This document shows positions 9,663-19,145 of a DNA stretch of 64,000 nt, piece after piece. The notes beneath the pieces are model-generated. The model made no database searches. It saw only the letters and a list, made by a program, of their open reading frames with translations, and was not told the DNA's origin. Positions within the stretch are counted from its first letter, which is position 1, and every line of letters begins with the position of its first letter. Source of the stretch: Streptomyces sp. CNQ-509. GTDB lineage: Bacteria > Actinomycetota > Actinomycetes > Streptomycetales > Streptomycetaceae. The stretch is from assembly GCF_001011035.1 (NCBI RefSeq), contig NZ_CP011492.1, positions 2,239,501 to 2,303,500 of the forward strand. The letters run 5' to 3'. Position numbers and translations under genes: made by a program.

Positions 9663-9689
9663 CTGGCACTCGACGGCGGGGAGTGCCAG
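9663..9689 (-). promoter_or_regulatory. CIRCE operator of hrcA-dnaJ
   Basis: The arms CTGGCACTC (9663-9671) and GAGTGCCAG (9681-9689) are a perfect 9-bp inverted repeat around a 9-base spacer, the classic CIRCE geometry. It lies 44 bp upstream of the hrcA ATG. HrcA binding here represses the operon at normal temperature. Confidence 0.95.
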
Positions 9690-9760
9690 GGTTCCGGGCC
9701 AGTGTACGGCCGGGTAGGGCAGCCCGGGCAAGGAGGCCGGTCACGTTATAGCGTCGGGGT

Positions 9761-10465
9761 ATGGGTGGCGGTTGGGAAGAGCTCGCCCCGGACGTCCTGC
9801 GGCGCCGGCTGCCCCGCTGGGACGCGACGGCGGGTGCGGTGGCCGGAGCGGAAGGCGTACTGCTCGTGGACACGGGCGCCTCGCTGCGGGAGGGCGCGGA
9901 GCTGCGACGGGCCGTACGGGACCGCTTCGGCCGCCCCGTGACCCGTATCGCGCTCACGCATCCGCACTTCGACCACGTGCTCGGCACCGCGGCCTTCGCC
10001 GGCGCCGAGGTCTACGGGCCGGCGGGCATGGCCGCGTACCTGCGCGGCCCCGGCGCGGACGAGCTGCGCGCGGACGCCGTACGCCACGGGCTGGACCGCG
10101 ACGCGGCGGCGGAGGCCGTCGACGCCCTGGTCGCCCCGCGGCACGCGGTCTCCGGCACGTACCGGCTGGACCTCGGGGGCGGCCGGGAGGTGCTCCTGGC
10201 CGAGCTGGGCGCGGCGCACTCGTCGCACGACATGGCGGTCTGCGTCCCGGGCCGCCCGGCCGTGGTCTTCTGCGGCGACCTGGTCGAGGAGTCAGGACCC
10301 CCGCAGGCGGGCCGGGACGCGGACCCGGCCCGCTGGCCGGCGGCGCTGGACCGGCTGCTGGAGCTGGGCGGTTCCGGGGCGGTGTACGTGCCGGGGCACG
10401 GGGCGGCGGTCGGGGCGGACTTCGTACGGGCCCAACGCGACGAACTCGCGCGGCGCTTGTCGTAA
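9761..10465 (+). CDS. MBL-fold metallo-hydrolase
   Basis: A 234-residue metallo-beta-lactamase-fold hydrolase. The zinc-binding THPHFDHVLG motif is near residue 70, followed by HSSHDMAVCV, a metal-bridging FCGDLVE near 170 and a terminal GHG (VPGHGAAVG). Substrate is unknown; the layout suits a general thioesterase- or glyoxalase-like hydrolase. A -10-like TAGCGT at 9749-9754 ends 6 bases before the ATG, so the message may be leaderless. It diverges from hrcA. The next gene begins 10 bp downstream, which suggests a pair. Confidence 0.88.
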   Translation: MGGGWEELAPDVLRRRLPRWDATAGAVAGAEGVLLVDTGASLREGAELRRAVRDRFGRPVTRIALTHPHFDHVLGTAAFAGAEVYGPAGMAAYLRGPGADELRADAVRHGLDRDAAAEAVDALVAPRHAVSGTYRLDLGGGREVLLAELGAAHSSHDMAVCVPGRPAVVFCGDLVEESGPPQAGRDADPARWPAALDRLLELGGSGAVYVPGHGAAVGADFVRAQRDELARRLS

Positions 10466-10475
10466 TCTCACTTCC

Positions 10476-11300
10476 GTGCGCCGCTACGACACCGACCTCA
10501 CGCCCCCCTGGAAGAAGCCGCAGCAGCCCGCCCCCGAGGTGCCGGCCGAGCCCGACCTGGTGGTGGAGGAGGTGGCGACGGGCTTCTGCGGCGCGGTCAT
10601 CCGCACGGAGAAGACCGCGGAGGGCCCGACGGTGACGCTGGAGGACCGCTTCGGCAAGCACCGGGTGTTCCCGCTCACCCCGCGGGGCTTCATGATCGAC
10701 GGCAGGGTGGTGACGCTCGTACGCCCCGGCCGTACCCGCCCCGCGGGCCCCCTCCTCTCGGCCTCCGGCTCGATCGCGGTCCGCGACCACACCGCGCGCG
10801 TGGCCCGCGCCGGCCGCATCTACGTCGAGGGCCGCCACGACGCGGAGCTGGTGGAGCGCGTCTGGGGCCACGACCTGCGGGTCGAGGGGGTGGTGGTCGA
10901 GTACCTGGAGGGCGTGGACGACCTGCCGTCGGTGGTCTCCGCCTTCGCCCCCGGCCCGGACACGCGCCTGGGGGTGCTGGTGGACCACCTGGTCCCGGGC
11001 ACGAAGGAGTGGCGCATCGCGGAGTCGGTGACGAGCACCCACGCGCTGGTGGTGGGTCACCCCTACGTGGACGTCTGGGAGGCGGTCAAGCCCGCGTCGG
11101 TGGGCATCGCGGCCTGGCCGAGGATCCCGCGGGGCGAGGACTGGAAGACGGGCGTCTGCCGGGAACTGGGCTGGCCCCCGGACACGGGCGCGGCGTGGCG
11201 CCGGATCCTGGACTCGGTACGGACGTACCGCGACCTGGAACCGGCGCTGCTGGGCCGGGTGGAGGAACTGATCGACTTCGTCACGGCCCCGGCTTCCTGA
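10476..11300 (+). CDS. DUF3097 family protein
   Basis: A 274-residue conserved actinobacterial protein of unknown function, recognised as DUF3097 by the N-terminal YDTDLTPPWKKPQQPAP and the central VWGHDLRVEGVVVEYLEGVDDL. A TOPRIM-like reading of the segment GRIYVEGRHDAELVERVWG is possible, because the pattern VEGxxDAEL resembles metal-binding TOPRIM motifs, but that is inference. Start is GTG at 10476, 7 bases after a TAATCT -10-like box that overlaps the preceding stop, so a leaderless transcript is plausible. This family often sits near hemW. Confidence 0.88.
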   Translation: MRRYDTDLTPPWKKPQQPAPEVPAEPDLVVEEVATGFCGAVIRTEKTAEGPTVTLEDRFGKHRVFPLTPRGFMIDGRVVTLVRPGRTRPAGPLLSASGSIAVRDHTARVARAGRIYVEGRHDAELVERVWGHDLRVEGVVVEYLEGVDDLPSVVSAFAPGPDTRLGVLVDHLVPGTKEWRIAESVTSTHALVVGHPYVDVWEAVKPASVGIAAWPRIPRGEDWKTGVCRELGWPPDTGAAWRRILDSVRTYRDLEPALLGRVEELIDFVTAPAS

Positions 11301-11440
11301 GGGGTTCCGGGGAGAAGCCCCCCGCGGCGGACGGCGTTGTCTCACGTTCCACGAAACCGCACTCTTTGTGTCCGACCGCGCACAGAACCGGCCCCGCCTC
11401 CTACCCTGGCATTGTCGAGCCGCAGAGAAGAGGTAAGGCT

Positions 11441-12559
11441 GTGACGTCATCGGACGGTGCCCCCGACCTGCTCACGGAACCGCTCGCGTTCGGCCAGCGG
11501 ATGCAGATCCTGCGCGAGCGCCGCGGCATGAGCCGGCCGGTCCTGGGCGGCCTGCTCGGCAAGTCGCCGTCGTGGGTGAAGCAAGTGGAGACGGGAAGGC
11601 TCCAGTTGCCGAAGCTGCCCGTGATCCTGCGGATCGCCGAGGTGCTGCGCGTACGCGATCTCGCCGACCTCACCGGCGACCAGTCCATGCGCGTCGAGAT
11701 GTTCGTCGGCCCAGGACACGCCAGGCTCCCCGCGGTCCGCGACGCCCTCAACCGCTTCCCGCCGCCCGGCGACCGCCAGGCCCCGAGTCTGCCGCACCTG
11801 CGGGCCCGCCTTGACCGAGCGTGGAGCGCCCGCCATTCCGCCCCCAACCACCGCGAAGTCATCGGCGCACTGCTGCCCGACCTGATTCTGGACGCACATC
11901 TCGCCACGAGACAGGCCGAGACCGCCGCACAGCGTCGCCGCGCGCAGTCGCTGCTCGCCGAGACGTACGCGCTGGCGCAGTTCTTCCTCGCCTACCAGCC
12001 CGACAGCTCGCTCCTCTGGCGCGTCGCCGACCGCGGCATGGTCGCCGCCCAGGAGAGCGAGGACCCGCACGCCATCGGCACTGCCGCCTGGCTGCTCGCC
12101 CAGGCCCACCGCGACGCCGGCCCGCGGGACTTCGACGCCGCCGACGACGTCAACCGCGCGGCCATCGACTACCTCCGCCCGCTGCTGGCCGAGGCCGATG
12201 ACCGCGTGCTGGCCATCGCCGGCGCGCTCGACTTCGAGCTGGGCTACACCGCCGCCCGCCGCGGCGCATCCGGCACAGCGTGGGCGCACTGGGACGACGC
12301 GCGCGACAAGGCCGGCCGGCTGCCCGCCGGTTACTACCACCCCGTCACCAGCTTCGGCGCGGCCATCATGGGCGCGCACGCGGTCACGGTGGCGGTGGAA
12401 CTGCATGCCGGAGGCGAGTCCGTACGGCAAGCGGCGCGCGCTGACGCCGCCGTGATCCCCAGTCACCCGCGCCGGGCTCGGCACCGCATCGAGGAGGCCC
12501 GCGGCCACCAGCTCAACGGCCAGCCGGACGTCGCACTGGCAACACTGGAAGCGGCATGA
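11441..12559 (+). CDS. XRE-family regulator with TPR-like C-terminus, probably truncated
   Basis: A 372-residue DNA-binding protein. The helix-turn-helix (about residues 17-70) reads FGQRMQILRERRGMSRPVLGGLLGKSPSWVKQVETGR. A helical TPR-like region (about 140-370) follows and includes ETYALAQFFLAY and AAWLLAQAHRDAG. GTG at 11441 follows AGAGGTAAGG; a longer open frame upstream overlaps the DUF3097 gene and is rejected. Streptomyces homologues continue roughly 50 residues past the QLNGQPDVALATLEAA segment (from memory), whereas this one stops there, directly before tandem repeats. Target genes are unknown. A DUF397 partner, often next to such genes, is absent. Confidence 0.8.
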   Translation: MTSSDGAPDLLTEPLAFGQRMQILRERRGMSRPVLGGLLGKSPSWVKQVETGRLQLPKLPVILRIAEVLRVRDLADLTGDQSMRVEMFVGPGHARLPAVRDALNRFPPPGDRQAPSLPHLRARLDRAWSARHSAPNHREVIGALLPDLILDAHLATRQAETAAQRRRAQSLLAETYALAQFFLAYQPDSSLLWRVADRGMVAAQESEDPHAIGTAAWLLAQAHRDAGPRDFDAADDVNRAAIDYLRPLLAEADDRVLAIAGALDFELGYTAARRGASGTAWAHWDDARDKAGRLPAGYYHPVTSFGAAIMGAHAVTVAVELHAGGESVRQAARADAAVIPSHPRRARHRIEEARGHQLNGQPDVALATLEAA

Positions 12560-12590
12560 GAGGCAGTTCCCCACGTCCGGCGCCCAACCC

Positions 12591-12684
12591 CCGCGCGGTT
12601 CGGGGCGCAGCCCCGCGCGGTTCGGGGCGCAGCCCCGCGCGGTTCGGGGCGCAGCCCAGGTGGAGGGCCGGGGCGCAGCCCAGG
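12591..12684. repeat. 22-bp tandem repeat in intergenic region
   Basis: Three exact copies of a 22-bp unit (CCGCGCGG TTCGGGGCGCAGCC) occupy 12591-12656. A related 24-bp unit follows, starting CAGGTGGAGGG and ending CGCAGCC (12657-12680), and begins again at 12681. The array lies between the XRE regulator stop and the 3' end of hemW. Each unit is partly self-complementary (GGGGC...GCCCC), so it may fold in RNA. Confidence 0.85.
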
Positions 12685-12743
12685 TGGAGGGCCGGGCGGA
12701 GCATCGCCCGGGGTCCGGGGGCGGAGCCCCAAGCGGCGGGGGC

Positions 12744-12762
12744 CCGGGGGCGGAGCCCCCGG
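12744..12762 (+). terminator. Short hairpin between convergent genes
   Basis: CCGGGGGC and GCCCCCGG pair perfectly around a 3-base loop and are followed by TTTC on the + strand. It lies between the XRE gene (+) and hemW (-) and probably ends transcription from the left. Confidence 0.5.
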
Positions 12763-12796
12763 TTTCGGGAAGGGGCGGGGTCGGGGAACACCCGCC

Positions 12797-14026
12797 TCAG
12801 TCCACCAGGTCCCGGACCACCCCGTCCGCCAGCAGCCGCCCCCGCAGCGTCAGCACCAAACGCCCTTCCTCGTAAGGACCGCGCTCCAGGAGGCCGTCCC
12901 CTACCGCCCGCGACGCCGCCTCCGCCCCCGCCGGGCGCAGCAGCGACGCCGGGCAGCCCGCCGACAGCCGCAGTTCCAGCAGGATCCGTTCCACCCTGCG
13001 GTCCTCCTCCGTCAGCACCTCCCGGCCCGCCGCCGGCGACCGGCCCGCCGCCAGCGCGGACGCGTACGGCCCCGGGTGCTTGACGTTCCACCACCGCACT
13101 CCGCCCACGTGGCTGTGCGCCCCCGGGCCCGCGCCCCACCAGTCCGCGCCCGTCCAGTACAGCTCGTTGTGCCGGCAGCGCGCGCCTTCCCCCGGCACCG
13201 CCCAGTTCGAGACCTCGTACCACTCCATCCCCGCCGCCGACAGCACCTCCTCCGCGATCAGGTACCTGTCCGCGTGTACGTCGTCGTCCGTCGGCGGCAC
13301 CTCGCCCCGCCGGATCCGCCGCGCCAGTTGCGTGCCCTCCTCCACGATCAGCGCGTACGCCGAGACGTGGTCAGGACCCGCCGCCAGCGCCGCCGCCAGC
13401 GACGCCCGCCAGTCGTCGTCCGTCTCCCCCGGCGTGCCGTAGATCAGGTCCAGGTTCACGTGCGCGAACCCCGCCGCCCGCGCCTCCGCCACACACGCCT
13501 CCGGGCGCCCCGGCGTGTGCGTACGGTCCAGCACCCGCAGCACGTGCTCCCGCGCGCTCTGCATCCCGAACGAGATCCGGTTGAACCCGGCCTCCCGCAG
13601 CTCCGCCAGATACGCCGGATCGACCGACTCCGGATTGGCCTCCGTCGTCACCTCCGCGTCCGCCGCCAGGCCGAACTCCGAGCGGATCGCCGCCAGCATC
13701 CGCCCCAGGTCGGCCGCCGGCAGCAGCGTGGGCGTACCGCCGCCGAAGAACACCGTCTCGACCTCGCGCGGATCGTCGCCGAGCACCTTGCGGGCCAGGC
13801 GGACCTCCTCGGCGAAGGTGGCGGCGTAGTCGTCGCGCGAGGTGCCGCGCAGTTCGGAGGCGGTGTACGTGTTGAAGTCGCAGTAGCCGCAGCGCGTGGC
13901 GCAGTACGGGACGTGGGCGTAGAAGCCGAGGGGGCGGCCGGCGGCCCCGGCCAGCGCCTCGGCGGGCAGGGTCCCGTCCTCGGGCGCGGGCTCGCCATCG
14001 GGCAGTACGGAGGGCATACGCCCCAT
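12797..14026 (-). CDS. hemW: Radical SAM heme chaperone HemW
   Basis: A 409-residue radical SAM protein. The cluster-binding motif CATRCGYC is near residues 45-52, followed by FFGGGTPTLLP, ANPESVD, RISFGMQS and DLIYGTPGETDDDW, with the HemW C-terminal domain (VERILLELRLSAG) at the end. The family was long annotated as oxygen-independent coproporphyrinogen III oxidase, but the CxxxCxxC spacing followed by aromatic DFNTY fits the heme-trafficking HemW group. ATG at 14026 is used; ATG at 14017 is an alternative. It converges with the XRE gene and lies 67 bp from the SpoIIE gene, which runs in the same direction. Confidence 0.93.
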   Translation of the reverse strand: MGRMPSVLPDGEPAPEDGTLPAEALAGAAGRPLGFYAHVPYCATRCGYCDFNTYTASELRGTSRDDYAATFAEEVRLARKVLGDDPREVETVFFGGGTPTLLPAADLGRMLAAIRSEFGLAADAEVTTEANPESVDPAYLAELREAGFNRISFGMQSAREHVLRVLDRTHTPGRPEACVAEARAAGFAHVNLDLIYGTPGETDDDWRASLAAALAAGPDHVSAYALIVEEGTQLARRIRRGEVPPTDDDVHADRYLIAEEVLSAAGMEWYEVSNWAVPGEGARCRHNELYWTGADWWGAGPGAHSHVGGVRWWNVKHPGPYASALAAGRSPAAGREVLTEEDRRVERILLELRLSAGCPASLLRPAGAEAASRAVGDGLLERGPYEEGRLVLTLRGRLLADGVVRDLVD

Positions 14027-14093
14027 TGTCCCCTGCCCGCCGGCAAGGCCCGGACTCCCGGTACGCGGCCCTCCGCGCAGCCCCGCCCCCGGC

Positions 14094-16589
14094 TCAGTAC
14101 CCGCCCGGCTCCGTCCCCCGCGCCTGGAGCACCATCATCGCCAGGTCGTCCCGCGGCGGCGCCGGCGCGAAGTCGTGCACCGCCGTCCTGATCCGCTCCG
14201 CCACCGCCGCCGCGCCCAGCCCCGTACAGCACGACAGGGCCTCCGCCAGCCCGTCCCCGTCGTCGAAGAGCCGGTCCCCGTACCGCCGCTCCGTCACGCC
14301 GTCGGTCACGCACAGCAGCGTGTCGCCTGGCTCCAGGTCGAACGACTGGCTGTAGTACTCCGCGTCGTCCAGCACCCCCAGCAGCAACTGCGCGTCCGCC
14401 GCCGCCCGCACCCCGCCGTCGCTGCGCAGCAGCAGCGGCAGCGGGTGGCCGGCGCTGGCCACGGTGCAGCGGACGCCGCCGCCGCCGTGCTCGTACGGCA
14501 CCAGCTCCCCGTACAGCAGGGACAGGAACCGCGCCTGCTCCGGCGGCAGCCCGAACGCCGTGGCCGCCTCGACGGCCTCGAAGGCGTGCTCCACGAGCGT
14601 GCGGTTCAGGCCGGCGAGCACGTCGGCGACGCCGTAGCCCTCGCGCGCCAGCAGCCGCAGCACCGGGCGCGCCAGGCCCGTGACGACCGCCGCCTCCGGG
14701 CCCTGGCCGCAGACGTCGCCGAGGGCGAAGCACCAGCGGTCGCTGCCGCTGGGGAAGAGGTCGTAGAAGTCGCCGCCCGCGGCGGCGCCCTCGGCCGGCT
14801 CGTAGACGACGGCCGTGTCCATGGCCGGCATCTCCGCGATGCCGCTGGGCAGCAGGCCGCGCTGGAGCACCTCGCTGATGGTCACCTGGCGCGTGTACTG
14901 GCGGGCGGCGGAGACGGCGTGCGCGACGCGGCGCGCGAAGTCCGTGACGACGGCGACGACGTCGCCGTCGATCCGGGCGACGCCGGCGCGGCCGAAGAGC
15001 AGCGTGCCGACGCGCCGGCCGCCGGCGACCAGCGGGCAGGCCAGCGCGGGGCCGCCGAGCCCGGAGCCGGCGTCTCCGGGGCCGCGGGCGACGCCGCCGC
15101 TGCCGCCGGGCCACGCGACCGGTACGGGACGGGCGTCGGGCGGCGGCAGCGGGCACTGCTCCAGGGCGCGGCGGAGCGGGGAGATCCGCTCCTCGGCGGC
15201 GTGCCAGACCTGCGCGAGGCGGGGTTCGGCGCCGTCGGCGCCTTCGAGCCAGACGGCGCTCCAGTCGGCGAGCCGGGGGACGAGGAGCTGGGTGGCCAGC
15301 GAGGCGACCATGTCCTCGTCGAACTGCCCGGCGAGCATGTCGGAGGTCTCGGCGAGGAACGAGAAGGCGCCGACGCCGGCCCAGGGGCCGCCGCCGCGCA
15401 GTTCGGGGTCGGTGGCGCTGCGCGGGGTGTGCGCGGTGGCCTGGCTGGGCAGGCGGAACGCAGCGGAGTGTGCGGCGTACGGGTCGGTGTGCGGGTCCGC
15501 ATGCGGGTCGGCGGGGTCGTCGTCGGCGAGGTCGTGCGCGCCGCGGACGGTGTCGCCGCCGGAGCCGTCCGCGTGGTGCGGTACGCCCCGGCCGTGGGCC
15601 GCGTCGTCGGGTACCGCGCCCGTGCCGTGCGCGCCCCCCTCGGCGTGCGCCGCGCCCGTCTCCCGGCGGGGTGCCGCGGCGGCCGGGTCGCCGGCCGGCT
15701 CGTCCGCGACCTCGCGCAGCGGGCCCATCCGGAACCAGACGGTCTTCTCGCTGCGCCGGTGCTCCACGCCCCAGGCGTCGGCGAGCGCGGCGACGAGCTG
15801 CAGCCCGTAGCCGTACGACTCCTCGGGGGCCGGCAGCGGCATCACCCGGGCCGCGTGCCCGTCGGTGACCTCCACCAGCAGCGTCGGCTCCGCGGCCGGG
15901 CCGCCGCCTGCGGCGCCGTCGCGCGCGAGACCGGCGGCGGTGGCGTCCTCGGTGACGAGCCGGCAGCGGACCCGTACGTCGGTGCCGGCGTGCACCACGG
16001 CGTTCGTGACCAGCTCGCTGGTGAGCAGTTCGGCGTCGTCGACCTCGGGCCCGGCGCGGCCGGCGAGCAGTTCGCGTACGAACCGGCGGGCCGCCGCGGC
16101 CGCGGGCATTCCGGCGGCGAGGGCCAGGGCGACGTCGGTCACGCCCTGCGGGCCGGGGGCGGCGTCCGCGGCCGCACCCTCGGCGGGGCTTTCCGCCGGC
16201 CCCTCGATCCCGTCGTCTGTGCTCCCGTCCGGGGGACCCTGCGCGCGGGTGCCCGCGGAGCCGTCCGCCCCTGCGTCTGCGCCGTCTTCCCCCGAGCCGT
16301 CCCCGCCGCCGTCACCGCCGTCGTCCGCGGCCTCGCCGTCCGCGTCGCCCCGGGCGGCCGTACGGTGCGCTCCGCGGGCGCCGCCGCCGCGTGTCTCCCC
16401 GCCGGATGCCGGCACGTCGTCCGCACCGTCCGTACCGTCCGCGTCGTCGGCACCTTCCGTGCCGCCTCCGCCGGCTCCGCCGTCCTGCTCCGCGGGCTCT
16501 CTTCGCACGACCGACACCACGGTGGATCGACGTACGGCCTGCACTGCGAAGGTCGTCCCCACTGTCCTCTCCCGGCCCAATCCCGGCAT
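14094..16589 (-). CDS. SpoIIE-family PP2C phosphatase with HATPase domain
   Basis: An 831-residue signalling protein. An acidic, Gly/Asp/Ala-rich disordered region (about 30-150) is followed by an RsbW-like ATP-binding domain (about 165-285, ELVTNAVVHAG and GYGLQLV), a GAF-like sensor region (about 390-560) and a SpoIIE/PP2C phosphatase (about 585-830). The metal-binding motifs GGDFYDLF, LGDVCGQG, CVTDGVTE and DDLAMMVL are all present, so catalysis is likely. Such fusions act in partner-switching control of sigma factors. ATG at 16589 (MPGLGRER) has GGGGAA upstream; the longer frame lacks support. Confidence 0.9.
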   Translation of the reverse strand: MPGLGRERTVGTTFAVQAVRRSTVVSVVRREPAEQDGGAGGGGTEGADDADGTDGADDVPASGGETRGGGARGAHRTAARGDADGEAADDGGDGGGDGSGEDGADAGADGSAGTRAQGPPDGSTDDGIEGPAESPAEGAAADAAPGPQGVTDVALALAAGMPAAAAARRFVRELLAGRAGPEVDDAELLTSELVTNAVVHAGTDVRVRCRLVTEDATAAGLARDGAAGGGPAAEPTLLVEVTDGHAARVMPLPAPEESYGYGLQLVAALADAWGVEHRRSEKTVWFRMGPLREVADEPAGDPAAAAPRRETGAAHAEGGAHGTGAVPDDAAHGRGVPHHADGSGGDTVRGAHDLADDDPADPHADPHTDPYAAHSAAFRLPSQATAHTPRSATDPELRGGGPWAGVGAFSFLAETSDMLAGQFDEDMVASLATQLLVPRLADWSAVWLEGADGAEPRLAQVWHAAEERISPLRRALEQCPLPPPDARPVPVAWPGGSGGVARGPGDAGSGLGGPALACPLVAGGRRVGTLLFGRAGVARIDGDVVAVVTDFARRVAHAVSAARQYTRQVTISEVLQRGLLPSGIAEMPAMDTAVVYEPAEGAAAGGDFYDLFPSGSDRWCFALGDVCGQGPEAAVVTGLARPVLRLLAREGYGVADVLAGLNRTLVEHAFEAVEAATAFGLPPEQARFLSLLYGELVPYEHGGGGVRCTVASAGHPLPLLLRSDGGVRAAADAQLLLGVLDDAEYYSQSFDLEPGDTLLCVTDGVTERRYGDRLFDDGDGLAEALSCCTGLGAAAVAERIRTAVHDFAPAPPRDDLAMMVLQARGTEPGGY

Positions 16590-17060
16590 ACGGGCGTTCC
16601 CCACGTACCAGGGTGACAGACTGAGCTCGCCCAGATGCACCAAGTGACACAACTGGTGACCGGATATGGCCCATCCGACCCCCGCCACACCCCCCGGACT
16701 ACCCCCTCCGGCCACCCCCGCCCGGCCCTTCCCACGGGCCGCCGGCGGAGCACCGCCGCACCGTCCGTCACGGCGAAGACACAGCTCACCGCGGTGGACA
16801 CGCGTGCGTACGAGACCTCCGCACCCCCGGGAGCGGCCCTCTCACCGCCCTGCCGCGGGGCCCGCGGCCACCGTCAACGGGATCGCGTACGTCACACGTT
16901 CGAGGGGCGCGACCGGCGACGCACACGCCGCCCGCACACCCCTGAACACCCTTCCAGCCCTCGTATACGGCAACGGACGCGCCCCCCGCGGACCGGCCGC
17001 AAGCGGCCATCGCCGCACGGCACTTCCGGCCCCGGGGGCGCGTCGAAAAACAGCCAGGGC
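16590..17060. other. 471-bp region without a convincing gene
   Basis: No open frame here has family similarity or a good start. Next to the SpoIIE start are three direct GTGAC repeats (16613-16617, 16644-16648, 16656-16660), possible regulator contacts for the minus-strand SpoIIE promoter. Nearer the acyl-CoA ligase 3' end, GGCCGC (16995-17000) and GCGGCC (17003-17008) form a small hairpin that may serve as its terminator. Otherwise nothing stands out. Confidence 0.5.
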
Positions 17061-18965
<1,905 letters not shown>

Positions 18966-18988
18966 TGCATCCTCCGGCCCTGCTCTTC

Positions 18989-19012
18989 GCTGGTAACTGG
19001 CGAGTAACCAGC
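18989..19012 (-). promoter_or_regulatory. Palindromic operator upstream of acyl-CoA ligase
   Basis: A 24-bp sequence, GCTGGTAACTGG followed by CGAGTAACCAGC, matches its own reverse complement at 20 of 24 positions. It sits 24-47 bp upstream of the GTG start and just downstream of a TAATCT -10-like box on the minus strand, so a bound protein would block transcription. The form fits TetR-family regulators of fatty-acid genes; the regulator itself is not in the window. Confidence 0.65.
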
Positions 19013-19145
19013 AGATTAGAGGGTGACATCGAACGGCGTAAGGGTCTGCAAGGCTCGGATAGGTCTCGAAGCCGGGCCGGGCGGGGATCCCCGCGCCCGG
19101 CCCGGTCCGTATGATTCCGCTTCGCGCCGCCCGGGGCGGCCGCCG

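Noticed and set aside
11360..11410. Promoter with TTGTGT and TACCCT before the XRE gene
   Set aside because: The two boxes are 30 bases apart, too far for a normal promoter.
12591..12684. CRISPR array
   Set aside because: Units are contiguous tandem copies without unique spacers, and no cas genes are near.
14175..16616. 813-codon + strand frame opposite the SpoIIE gene
   Set aside because: No start signal, no domain; it is antisense to a gene with a full set of phosphatase motifs.
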